From contig NZ_BPQS01000012.1 of NCBI RefSeq assembly GCF_022179385.1, positions 1 to 64,000 of the forward strand: a stretch of DNA of 64,000 nt, written 5' to 3'. This stretch comes from Methylobacterium longum. Its GTDB lineage: Bacteria > Pseudomonadota > Alphaproteobacteria > Rhizobiales > Beijerinckiaceae. The notes beneath the pieces were generated by a model. That model did no database searches, was not told the DNA's origin, and saw only the letters and a list, made by a program, of their open reading frames with translations. Position 1 is the stretch's first letter, and the number at the start of each line of letters is the position of its first letter. A program made the position numbers and the translations under genes. This document shows, one piece after another, positions 46,083 to 53,921 of this stretch.

Positions 46083-47485
46083 GCGAAGGCCTCGAACACC
46101 CGGGCGGCCTTGGCCAGGGTCTCGTCGTATTCCGGACCGGGCTCGGAGAGCAGCGTCACCCCGCCGCCGGCCTGCAGCACCGCCTGGCGGTCGTCCATGA
46201 ACACGGTGCGGATCGCGATCGAGGTGTCCAGCGCCCCGTCGAAGCCGATCCGGCCGATGGCGCCGCAATAGAGTTCGCGCGCGTCGCCCTCGATCTCGGT
46301 GATGATGTCCATGGCGCGGATCTTCGGGGCGCCGGTGATCGAGCCGCCCGGGAACGTCCCGGCCAGGAGGTCGAGGGCGTCGAGCCCGTCGCGGAGGTCG
46401 CCGGTGACCACCGACACCAGATGGTGGACGTTCGCGTAGGTCTCCAGCCCGCAGAGGGTGGGCACGGCGACGCTGCCCGGCGCGCAGACCCGGGACAGGT
46501 CGTTGCGCAGCAGGTCGACGATCATGACGTTCTCGGCCCGCTCCTTCACGCTGGCCTGGAGCGCCCCGGCGGCCGCCCGGTCGGCCTCCGGATCGTCGAG
46601 GCGGCGGGCGGTGCCCTTGATCGGCCGCGTCTCCACGTGCCGGCCGTCGAGGCGGATGAACCGCTCGGGCGAGGACGAGGCGACGGTCAGCCCCTCCTGC
46701 TCCAGGTAGGCCCCGAAGGTCGCCGGGTTGGTCTCGCGCAGGCGCCGGTAGAGGGCGAAGGGATCGAAGCCGGCCGGCAGATCGGCGGTGAAGCGCTGGG
46801 CGATGTTGGCTTGGTAGATGTCGCCGGCCCGGATATAATGGCGAACCTTTTCGACAGCTTCTTCATAGGTTTGACGGTCAAAGTTCGAGTTCCACACGAG
46901 CGGCTCGGCCGGCCGTGCGGGGCCCGGGGGCTCGGCGGTGGCGAGCCGGTCGGCGAAGAGGGCGAGCCGCGCCTCGGCGCGAGCCCGCCGGGCGTCCGGC
47001 GCACGCTCGGGGAAGCCGGTGGCGACCAGCCGGCAGGTGCCGGCGGCGTGATCGACCACCAGCGCCGTGTCGTAGAGGTTCAGGGCGATGTCGTCGGTGA
47101 GCCCGGCCCGCCGGGCCGGGGGCGCCACCCGTTCCAGCGCCGCGCCGAGGTCGTAGGCGAGGTAGCCGATCGCCCCGCCGGGGAACGGCTCCGGCCCGGG
47201 CTCGAGCCGGTAGGGTTCGAGGCAGGTCCGGAGCGCCGCCATCGGGCCGCCCGCCACGGGGCGTCCGTCGAGGGTCGCGCGTCCGTCGCGGTAGCGGAAG
47301 CGCCCGAACGGATCAGCGGCCACGATCGAGTGCCGCCCCAGCGGATCGTGCCGCATGGCGCTGTCCAGGAAGGCGAGCCCCGGCAGGGCGCGCAGCCGGG
47401 CCGCCGCCGCGACGGGATCGATGAAGGGGATCTCTCGGGTCCACATGACCGGGTTCGGGGCCGTTATCCTCGGGCTGTGCGTCAT
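46079..47485 (-). CDS. pabB: Aminodeoxychorismate synthase component I
   Basis: A 468-residue chorismate-binding enzyme. The catalytic domain has SSSPERFIRLDGRHVETRPIKGTARR (here the Lys of PIKGT marks aminodeoxychorismate synthase), ERAENVMIVDLLRNDLSRVC, and FPGGSITGAPKIRAMDIITEIE. It converts chorismate plus ammonia to aminodeoxychorismate. ATG 47485 was chosen; ATG 47446 is a possible alternative. 46831-46897 has about 45 percent G+C, clearly below the rest of the gene, although the coded residues (NFDRQTYEEAVEKVRHYIRA) are normal for the family. First gene of pabB-pabA-pabC. Confidence 0.93.
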   Translation of the reverse strand: MTHSPRITAPNPVMWTREIPFIDPVAAAARLRALPGLAFLDSAMRHDPLGRHSIVAADPFGRFRYRDGRATLDGRPVAGGPMAALRTCLEPYRLEPGPEPFPGGAIGYLAYDLGAALERVAPPARRAGLTDDIALNLYDTALVVDHAAGTCRLVATGFPERAPDARRARAEARLALFADRLATAEPPGPARPAEPLVWNSNFDRQTYEEAVEKVRHYIRAGDIYQANIAQRFTADLPAGFDPFALYRRLRETNPATFGAYLEQEGLTVASSSPERFIRLDGRHVETRPIKGTARRLDDPEADRAAAGALQASVKERAENVMIVDLLRNDLSRVCAPGSVAVPTLCGLETYANVHHLVSVVTGDLRDGLDALDLLAGTFPGGSITGAPKIRAMDIITEIEGDARELYCGAIGRIGFDGALDTSIAIRTVFMDDRQAVLQAGGGVTLLSEPGPEYDETLAKAARVFEAFA

Positions 47486-47808
47486 CCGCTGCCGTCGCAC
47501 AGGCGATGCCGCGGGGGAAGCGGCAGTTGCACGCAGGCACCGCCGCCCGGCGCCGGTCCTCGGCGGCGGGTGGGTCGATGTCAGATGATGTGTGATGTCA
47601 GGATCCGTCGTTAAAGGTCTGCGTCACAGCCAAGTTCCCCACCGTGGGCAGCCTCGCGTGCTGGGCCGAGCACCCCTGCGGCAGCCGGTCTCGCGCGGGC
47701 GGGCCGGAACGGCTATAGGGACGCGATCCCGAATTCTCGTCCTCGCGCTCCGTGTGACTGTTCCACCGGCCACACGCGCGGGCGGCGTCCGATCCGTCGA
47801 ATGCGCCC
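47486..47808. other. Intergenic divergent promoter region, no gene seen
   Basis: About 320 bp between pabB and rimO, which are divergent. Slightly AT-richer near 47590-47640. I found no convincing promoter boxes, riboswitch or small gene. Confidence 0.45.
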
Positions 47809-49143
47809 ATGACCGCCACGACCGCCCCCAAAGCCTCGGCTCCCAAGATTTCGTTCGTCTCCCTGGGCTGCCCCAAGGCGCTGGTCGATTCCGAGCGGAT
47901 CCTCACGCACCTGCGCGCGGAGGGCTACGAGCTGGCGCGCCGCCACGACGGCGCCGACGTGGTGATCGTCAACACCTGCGGCTTCCTCGATTCCGCCAAG
48001 GCGGAGTCGCTCTCGGCCATCGGCGAGGCCATGGCGGAGAACGGCCGGGTGATCGTCACCGGCTGCATGGGCGCGCAGCCGGAGGAGATCCGCGCGAAAT
48101 ACCCCGACCTCCTGGCGGTGACCGGGCCGCAGGCCTACGAATCGGTGGTGGCGGCCGTCCACGAGGCGGTGCCCCCGGCCCACGACCCGTTCCTCGACCT
48201 CGTGCCGCCGCAGGGGATCAAGCTCACCCCGCGCCACTACGCCTACCTGAAGATCTCGGAGGGCTGCAGCAACCGCTGCAGCTTCTGCATCATCCCGTCC
48301 CTGCGCGGGAACCTCGTCAGCCGCCCCGCCGCCGACGTGCTGCGCGAGGCCGAGAAGCTGGTGAAGGCCGGCGTGAAGGAGCTGCTGGTGGTCAGCCAGG
48401 ATACCAGCGCCTACGGCAGCGACATCCGCTACGCCGAGAGCCCGTGGCGCGACCGGCAGGTCCGGGCGAAGTTCTACGACCTGACCCGGGAGCTCGGCGA
48501 GCTCGGGGCCTGGGTGCGGCTCCACTACGTCTACCCCTACCCGCACGTGGACGAGGTCATCCCGCTGATGGCCGAGGGCAAGGTGCTCCCTTACCTCGAC
48601 ATGCCGCTCCAGCATGCGAGCCCGTCGGTGCTCAAGCGGATGCGCAGGCCCGGCAATCAGGAGCGCCAGCTCGACCGGATCCGGAGCTGGCGGCAGACCT
48701 GCCCGGACCTCGCGATCCGCTCGACCTTCATCGTCGGCTTCCCCGGCGAGACCGAGGCCGAGTTCGCGGAGCTGCTGGCGTGGCTGCAGGAGGCCAAGCT
48801 CGATCGGGTCGGCTGCTTCGAGTACGAGCCGGTGGCGGGCGCCACCGCCAATGCGCTCGGCGACCTCGTGCCGCCCGAGGTGAAGGCCGAGCGCAAGCGC
48901 CGGTTCATGGAGACGCAGAACGCTGTGGCGCTCCGGCTGCAGAGGGCCAAGGTCGGCAGGCGGCTGCCCATGATCGTCGATGCCGTCGAGGGTGGGGTCG
49001 CGAAGGGCCGGTCCAAGGCCGACGCGCCGGAGATCGACGGCACCGTCCACGCCGCCTTCCGGCGCCCGGTGCGGGTCGGCGACATCGTCACCGTGAAGAT
49101 CGATCGGGCCGAGGCCTACGACCTGTACGGCAGCGTCGCCTGA
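47809..49143 (+). CDS. rimO: Ribosomal protein S12 methylthiotransferase RimO
   Basis: A 444-residue radical SAM methylthiotransferase. The N-terminal UPF0004 domain has three cluster Cys: Cys21 ([12 protein letters not shown]), Cys57 (NTCGF) and Cys86 (GCMGA). The radical SAM site is Cys153, Cys157 and Cys160 in [10 protein letters not shown]. The C-terminal TRAM domain ends the protein ([20 protein letters not shown]). The [12 protein letters not shown] form separates RimO from MiaB. It adds a methylthio group to Asp89 of S12. ATG 47809. Its stop region is followed by a perfect palindrome. Confidence 0.95.
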   Translation: MTATTAPKASAPKISFVSLGCPKALVDSERILTHLRAEGYELARRHDGADVVIVNTCGFLDSAKAESLSAIGEAMAENGRVIVTGCMGAQPEEIRAKYPDLLAVTGPQAYESVVAAVHEAVPPAHDPFLDLVPPQGIKLTPRHYAYLKISEGCSNRCSFCIIPSLRGNLVSRPAADVLREAEKLVKAGVKELLVVSQDTSAYGSDIRYAESPWRDRQVRAKFYDLTRELGELGAWVRLHYVYPYPHVDEVIPLMAEGKVLPYLDMPLQHASPSVLKRMRRPGNQERQLDRIRSWRQTCPDLAIRSTFIVGFPGETEAEFAELLAWLQEAKLDRVGCFEYEPVAGATANALGDLVPPEVKAERKRRFMETQNAVALRLQRAKVGRRLPMIVDAVEGGVAKGRSKADAPEIDGTVHAAFRRPVRVGDIVTVKIDRAEAYDLYGSVA

Positions 49144-49161
49144 CGGCGGCGCGCCGCCGTC
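49142..49161. terminator. Perfect 20-bp palindrome after rimO
   Basis: GACGGCGGCGCGCCGCCGTC begins inside the rimO stop codon. As RNA it would fold into an 8-bp GC stem with a GCGC loop. No U run follows, so it may be a mRNA end-stabiliser or a Rho-type end rather than a classical terminator. Confidence 0.4.
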
Positions 49162-49274
49162 GCGAGCGGTCGAACGAACTCCGACCCTCTACCTCAGGAT
49201 GGGGGCGTGGGCGGGATATCCCTGTTGAGGTGTGATCGAGCCGCCTTGACCCCGCCCGCCGGCCGCGGTCTCTG

Positions 49275-49289
49275 GAACAGAGCGGGAAC
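49275..49289. promoter_or_regulatory. LexA (SOS) box of dinB
   Basis: GAACAGAGCGGGAAC: GAAC-N7-GAAC, the exact direct-repeat operator of alphaproteobacterial LexA. It ends 24 bp upstream of the dinB ATG, a position that would block transcription start. Confidence 0.85.
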
Positions 49290-49313
49290 CTAAGCCAGAT
49301 CTCCGAGGCGGCG

Positions 49314-50396
49314 ATGGATCCGGAGGTCGCCCTCCGCAAGATCATCCACATCGACATGGACGCGTTCTACGCCTCCGTGGAGCAGCGCGACGACCCCGCC
49401 CTGCTCGGCCTGCCGCTGGCGGTGGGCGGCTCGCGGGAGCGCGGCGTCGTGGCGGCGGCGAGCTACGAGGCGCGCAGGTTCGGCGTCCGCTCGGCCATGC
49501 CGTCGGCCACCGCCCGGCGGCTCTGCCCGGACCTGCTGTTCGTGAAGCCGCGCTTCGAGGTCTACCGGGGGGTTTCGGAGGAGATCCGGGCGGTCTTCGC
49601 CCGGCACACGCCGCTCATCGAGCCGGTGGCGCTGGACGAGGCCTATCTCGACGTCACCGAGAACCTCCTGGGCCTGCCGACGGCGACCGCGGTGGCGAAG
49701 GCGATCCGCGCCGAGATCCTGGAGCGCACCGGGCTCGTGGCCTCGGCCGGGGTCTCGTACAACAAGTTCCTGGCCAAGGTGGCCTCGGATCACCGCAAGC
49801 CCGACGCCCTGTTCGTCATCACCCCCGCGATGGGGCCGGATTTCGTGGCCGCCCTGCCGATCGGCCGGTTCCACGGGGTCGGGCCGGTCACCGAGGCGAA
49901 GATGAAGCGGCTGGGGATCGAGACCGGGGCGGACCTGCGCGCCTGGACACCGGAGCGCCTGCGCGAGACCTTCGGCTCCGCGGGCGCCTACTACCACGCG
50001 GTCGCCCGCGGGATCGACGCGCGGCCGGTCCGCGCCCATCGGGTGCGCAAGTCGATCGGGGCCGAGACCACCTTCTCGGAGGACACGGCGGCCTTCGAGG
50101 TTCTGAGCGCCCGGCTGGCCCCGCTGTTCGACAAGGTCTGGGCCGGGGCGGACGCGAAGGGCATGCGCGCCCGGACCGTGACGCTGAAGCTCAAGTTCTC
50201 GGATTTCGCCCAGGTGACCCGGGCGAAGTCGCTCACCTGTCCCGTGGCCGACCGCGCCGGCCTGGAGCGGATCGGCCTCGAACTGCTCGCCGGCCTGTTC
50301 CCCTTGCGGCGCAGCGCGCGGCTGGTCGGCGTCTCCCTGTCGGGCTTCGCGCACGACGAGCCGGAAGGCCCCCGACAGCTCGGGCTGGGTCTCTGA
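49314..50396 (+). CDS. dinB: DNA polymerase IV (Y-family)
   Basis: A 360-residue Y-family polymerase. The catalytic metal ligands are Asp14 (HIDMDAFYASVE) and the pair Asp108-Glu109 (PVALDEAYLDV). The finger motif is ARRFGVRSAMPS, the helix-hairpin-helix lies near FHGVGPVTEAKMKRLGI, and the little-finger domain follows. The final RQLGLGL fits a beta-clamp binding motif. It performs error-prone bypass synthesis past damaged bases. The LexA box at 49275-49289 shows SOS control. ATG 49314. The length is normal for the family. Confidence 0.95.
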   Translation: MDPEVALRKIIHIDMDAFYASVEQRDDPALLGLPLAVGGSRERGVVAAASYEARRFGVRSAMPSATARRLCPDLLFVKPRFEVYRGVSEEIRAVFARHTPLIEPVALDEAYLDVTENLLGLPTATAVAKAIRAEILERTGLVASAGVSYNKFLAKVASDHRKPDALFVITPAMGPDFVAALPIGRFHGVGPVTEAKMKRLGIETGADLRAWTPERLRETFGSAGAYYHAVARGIDARPVRAHRVRKSIGAETTFSEDTAAFEVLSARLAPLFDKVWAGADAKGMRARTVTLKLKFSDFAQVTRAKSLTCPVADRAGLERIGLELLAGLFPLRRSARLVGVSLSGFAHDEPEGPRQLGLGL

Positions 50397-50673
50397 CGGG
50401 CCGGCCGCCGGGACAGCGAGGTCGGACCGTACCCGTCCCTCGCCCGTACGGTAGCGGTCCCGTCGGGCTACGACGGCCGCGCGCTCCGCGCGTCACCGCG
50501 CGACGAAGGCGGCGCCTTGAGGGGCCGGGCCGCCGATCGGAGACGCTCCGATGCTGGCGTCGAGGGCGCTCGATGCGGTCCTGTACCTCGGAAGCCGCGC
50601 ACCGGGTCCCGATGCGGCCCATCCGGTCCGGCTGGGGATTGCCTTGGCGCCGCACAGGCCGAAGGATGGGCCC

Positions 50674-50892
50674 ATGCCGAAACCTGTTCCCCTGGGCCTC
50701 GCGGCCGCGCTCCTGACCGTGCCGGCGGGCGCCCACGTCGACAGCACGACGGCACGCGGGGCCGTCAACGCAGCCCAGTTGCGGGGCTACACGGCGAGCC
50801 CGGCGCAGCTCTTTGTCCCGGCGGACAGCCCGGCACCTCCGCACGCCGCCCCTGCGCCGCGGCGGCCAAAGGCGCCGGCGCGCGGCCGCTGA
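50674..50892 (+). CDS. Small exported Pro-rich protein
   Basis: A 72-residue protein from ATG 50674, with AAGGA 8 bp upstream. The signal peptide is short (PVPLGLAAALLTVPAGAH). The mature part is STTARGAVNAAQLRGYTASPA followed by a Pro/Ala tail. No family. Probably periplasmic. It lies upstream of a convergent small gene. Confidence 0.4.
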   Translation: MPKPVPLGLAAALLTVPAGAHVDSTTARGAVNAAQLRGYTASPAQLFVPADSPAPPHAAPAPRRPKAPARGR

Positions 50893-50926
50893 GATCGGCC
50901 CGGGCCGCGCCGGCCCGGGCATTTCG

Positions 50927-51127
50927 TCACGCGTTCTTGCGCGGGCGGTGGTCCGGATCGATGCCGCCGTCCACCTTAGTCTCGTTGTCCACGTCGCCCT
51001 CGAAGGTCGAATCCGCCTGCAGGTCGGCGGGATCGGCGCCGCTCATGCCCTTCGAGGTGCCGATGCCGGGATTGCCCTTGAGGTCGGCGTCGGTCGGGGT
51101 GTCGGTCTTAAGATGCTTGGAGGACAT
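50927..51127 (-). CDS. Small acidic hydrophilic protein, unknown function
   Basis: A 66-residue protein with a good AGGAG site before ATG 51127. The whole chain is polar, rich in Asp, Gly, Thr and Lys (SKHLKTDTPTDADLKGNPGIG, then GMSGADPADLQAD and VDNETKVDGGIDPDHRPRK), and so is probably disordered. No family recognised. Such small hydrophilic proteins sometimes accumulate under drying or salt stress, but nothing here proves that. Confidence 0.55.
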   Translation of the reverse strand: MSSKHLKTDTPTDADLKGNPGIGTSKGMSGADPADLQADSTFEGDVDNETKVDGGIDPDHRPRKNA

Positions 51128-51225
51128 GCGGGCTCCTGTCGGCTGGTGATGACAGGCCAACGCACCGGATCGGGGGCGGTCTCCCGCCTCCCGTGCGGCG
51201 GTTCGCCTCCCGGTGCCGGAAGCGG

Positions 51226-51852
51226 TCAGACGATCTCCGCCGATCCGATCCGGCGCACGCCGGCCGCCTCCATCCGCCCCCAGGCCCGGGCGAGCGACCC
51301 GTCCACGTCGATCCCGCGCACCGCGTCCTCCACCACCCGGACGTCGAACCCCGCGTCGCGGGCGTCCAGCGCGCTCCAGGCGACGCAGAAATCGGTGGCG
51401 AGGCCGCACAAGACGACGCGGGTGATGCCCCGCTCCCTGAGCGCCCCCGCGAGACCCGTGCGCGTGGTCCGGTCGGCCTCCAGGAAGGCCGAGTAGCTGT
51501 CGACGCGCGGATCCAGTCCCTTGCGCACCACTAGGCTCGCCCGGTCGGTGGCCAAACCCGGCGCGAAGCCCGCGCCCGGGCTGCCCTGCACGCAGTGCCG
51601 CGGCCACAGCACCTGCGGCCCGTAGGGCAGCGCCACGGTGTCGAACGGCGCCCGCCCCGGATGGGTGTCGGCGAAGGAGACGTGATCGGCCGGATGCCAA
51701 TCCTGCATCAGCACCACGTGCCGGAACCGGTGCTGAAGCGCGTTGATCGGCGCCACCACCGCGTCGCCCCCCGGGACGGGGAGCGCCCCGCCCGGCAGGA
51801 AGTCGACCTGTACGTCGACGACGAGGAGCAGGTCGGTGTTGCCGGGCGTCAC
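51226..51852 (-). CDS. pncA: Nicotinamidase (isochorismatase fold)
   Basis: A 208-residue cysteine hydrolase. The catalytic triad is Asp13 (VVDVQVDF), Lys111 (VVRKGLD) and Cys156 (LATDFCVAW). The metal ligands are Asp51, His53 and His57 (QDWHPADHVSF), which separate nicotinamidase from plain isochorismatase. It converts nicotinamide to nicotinate for NAD recycling. Start GTG 51852 with AAGGA upstream. It begins 9 bp after the quinone oxidoreductase gene on the same strand, so the two likely share a transcript. Confidence 0.92.
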   Translation of the reverse strand: MTPGNTDLLLVVDVQVDFLPGGALPVPGGDAVVAPINALQHRFRHVVLMQDWHPADHVSFADTHPGRAPFDTVALPYGPQVLWPRHCVQGSPGAGFAPGLATDRASLVVRKGLDPRVDSYSAFLEADRTTRTGLAGALRERGITRVVLCGLATDFCVAWSALDARDAGFDVRVVEDAVRGIDVDGSLARAWGRMEAAGVRRIGSAEIV

Positions 51853-51861
51853 GGTCGGTCC

Positions 51862-52839
51862 TTACGGCAGCATCACGATCGAGCCCGTGGTCTCCCGGCC
51901 CGCGAGGTCGCGGTGAACCTGCTGCGCCTCGGCCAGCGGGTAGGTGCCATTGACGGCGATCTTCACCGCGCCGTCGCCGACCACCTTGAACAGGCGGGCG
52001 GCCGCCTCCTCCAGGGTGGCGCGGTTCGACGAGAAGGTCGCGAGCGTCGGACGCGTCACGTAGAGCGAGCCGCGCGGGGCCAGCAGGCCGAGGTCCAGCC
52101 CGGTGATCGCCCCCGAGGCCGAGCCGAAGCTCGCCAGCAGGCCGAGCGGCGCGAGGCTGTCCAGCGAGCCCATCAGGGTCGCCTGCCCGACGCCGTCATA
52201 CACGACCGGCACGCCCTTGCCGCCGGTGATCTCGCGCACGCGCTTGGCCACGTCCTCCTCGCGGTAGAGGATGACGTGGTCGCAGCCGTTCCGCTTGGCG
52301 AGCTCCGCCTTCTCGGGGCTGCCGGCGGTGCCGATCACCGTGGCGCCGAGGTGCTTGGCCCACTGGCAGGCGATCAGGCCGACGCCGCCGGCGGCCGCCT
52401 GCCACAGGATGGTGTCGCCGGGCTTCACCGCGTAGGTCCGGTGCAGCAGGTACTCGACGGTCAGGCCCTTGAGCATCATGGCGGCGGCGGTCTTCTCGTC
52501 GACGCCGTGGGGGATCGGCACGGCCGCGGAGGCCGGGATCACCGGCTCCTCGGCGTAGCAGCCGTCCGCCACCGAGCCGTAGGCGACCCGGTCGCCCGGC
52601 TTGAACTGGCTGACGCCCTCGCCCACCGCCGTGACGGTGCCGGCCCCCTCCTTGCCGGGGGTGTAGGGCAGGTGCGGGGACTTGTAGGCGCCGGTGCGGA
52701 AGTAGATGTCGATGAAGTTGACGCCGATGGCGGCCTGCTTGACGCGGATCTGCCCGGGACCGGGCTCGGCCAGGGGCACGTCCTCGAAGCGCATCACTTC
52801 GGGGCCGCCGTACTCGTAGACCCGGATCGCCTTCGGCAT
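51862..52839 (-). CDS. qor: NADPH:quinone oxidoreductase, zeta-crystallin-like
   Basis: A 325-residue zinc-free medium-chain dehydrogenase. IRVYEYGGPEVMRFEDVPL opens the protein. GVNFIDIYFRTGAY and PGKEGAGTVTAVGEGV belong to the catalytic domain, and the NADPH site is AAAGGVGLIACQWAKHLGA. The order and residues match Qor. It reduces quinones by one or two electrons with NADPH. Start ATG 52839 with GGAGCAGGA upstream. First gene of a two-gene unit with pncA. Confidence 0.9.
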   Translation of the reverse strand: MPKAIRVYEYGGPEVMRFEDVPLAEPGPGQIRVKQAAIGVNFIDIYFRTGAYKSPHLPYTPGKEGAGTVTAVGEGVSQFKPGDRVAYGSVADGCYAEEPVIPASAAVPIPHGVDEKTAAAMMLKGLTVEYLLHRTYAVKPGDTILWQAAAGGVGLIACQWAKHLGATVIGTAGSPEKAELAKRNGCDHVILYREEDVAKRVREITGGKGVPVVYDGVGQATLMGSLDSLAPLGLLASFGSASGAITGLDLGLLAPRGSLYVTRPTLATFSSNRATLEEAAARLFKVVGDGAVKIAVNGTYPLAEAQQVHRDLAGRETTGSIVMLP

Positions 52840-53030
52840 CGTCCTGCTCCCGCTCGCCGCCCCGTCCGGGGCGTTGCAGCCCGAGATAACGGACCGCCCG
52901 CCGGAGGCAATTCGTTTTTGACCCCTCGCGCGCCGGTTGTAACCCGCCGACCGGCGGCACCGTTCTGGATCCGCCGGTCCCGGGCGCCTATCTAGCCTCT
53001 GCCTGTCCTCTCAACCGAGGTTCGACCGCC

Positions 53031-53327
53031 ATGTCCGGCACCACCCGCACGAGCGCCGACCTCGATCCGCGCCGCCGCCGCCTCCTCTACCGCGCCTGGC
53101 ACCGGGGCATCCGCGAGATGGACCTGATCATGGGCCGCTTCGCCGACGCCGAGATCGGCGACCTGTCCGAGGCGGAGCTCGACCAGTTCGAGGCGTTGAT
53201 CGAGGTGCCGGACCGCGACCTGTTCAAGTGGCTCACCGGCGAGGTCGAGACGCCCTCGAACTACGACACGTCGGTCTGGCGGCGGGTGCGGGCGTTCCAC
53301 CGGCACGACGCGCCGATCCATTCCTGA
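53031..53327 (+). CDS. sdhE: Succinate dehydrogenase flavinylation factor SdhE
   Basis: A 98-residue helical protein of the SdhE/Sdh5 (DUF339) family. The diagnostic RGxxE motif is RGIRE in WHRGIREMDLIMGRFAD. LTEAELDQFEALIEVPDRDL-type spacing follows, with W in LFKWLTGE. It attaches FAD to the SdhA subunit. ATG 53031 with GAGG upstream. Followed 11 bp later by a small gene, then mfd; the sdhE-mfd order is common in alphaproteobacteria. Confidence 0.9.
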   Translation: MSGTTRTSADLDPRRRRLLYRAWHRGIREMDLIMGRFADAEIGDLSEAELDQFEALIEVPDRDLFKWLTGEVETPSNYDTSVWRRVRAFHRHDAPIHS

Positions 53328-53338
53328 GAGGGACCGCC

Positions 53339-53569
53339 ATGGACGAACCCAAGCCCAATTACGATCACCCGGCCCGGTCGATCGCCACCGAGCTGGTGGT
53401 GCGCATCATGCTGGAGATGATGGAGCGCTCCGATCCGGCCCTGCGCGGCGAGATCCTGCGGCAGGCGACGGGCCGGGCCGCCACGATGACCGAGCACATG
53501 CCCAACGCGGACTTCTTCCGCGGCCGGGTCGAGGCGGCGCTGGCGGAGATCGTCGGGCCGGACGCCTGA
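53339..53569 (+). CDS. Small hypothetical protein between sdhE and mfd
   Basis: A 76-residue protein from ATG 53339 with GAGAGGGA upstream. It is helical (ARSIATELVVRIMLEMMERSD, then GEILRQATGRAATMTEHM and VEAALAEIV). Only 11 bp separate it from sdhE, so it is probably co-transcribed. No family recognised; similar short helical genes occur beside sdhE in related genomes. Confidence 0.65.
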   Translation: MDEPKPNYDHPARSIATELVVRIMLEMMERSDPALRGEILRQATGRAATMTEHMPNADFFRGRVEAALAEIVGPDA

Positions 53570-53921
53570 ACGCCTTGCCCTCAGGGCTCGCGCAGCGCCT
53601 CAGGCGGGCCGCGTCGGTCCCCCTCCCCTGCGGGAGAGGACCGGGGTTAAGGGATCGGGTCCTCCCGGGCGGGGCAGGCAACGCGCCCGGTCCCTCGCCC
53701 GCCCCGGAGAGGGGACCGGCGCCTCGTCCTGAGCCCGGTCTGCCGACGATCGGCCGCACTTCGGCGTCGTGCCGTTCCCTGCCGCGGGAGAGCGGCCATA
53801 TAGAGGCGTTCAGCCACCCCCACGCCTGCGCCGGCATGCTTTATCGCGACGGCCCGATGGGCTAACGCCACCCGACCTCCGTCTCTGACGCGCCCGGCGG
53901 GATCTCCCCGCGAAAGACCCG
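53570..53921. other. Intergenic region with REP-like GC-rich repeats
   Basis: About 350 bp without a gene. 53621-53735 holds an arrangement of short complementary blocks (CCCCTCCCCTGCGGGAGAGG and CCCGCCCCGGAGAGGGGACC) that would fold into hairpins. Similar blocks occur near 50430-50465 and 61768-61795, in line with a dispersed extragenic element. Confidence 0.5.

Noticed and set aside
46855..46896. T-loop-like GGTCAAAGTTCGAGTTCC, possible tRNA
   Set aside because: It lies inside conserved pabB codons, and no acceptor, D or anticodon stem could be formed around it.
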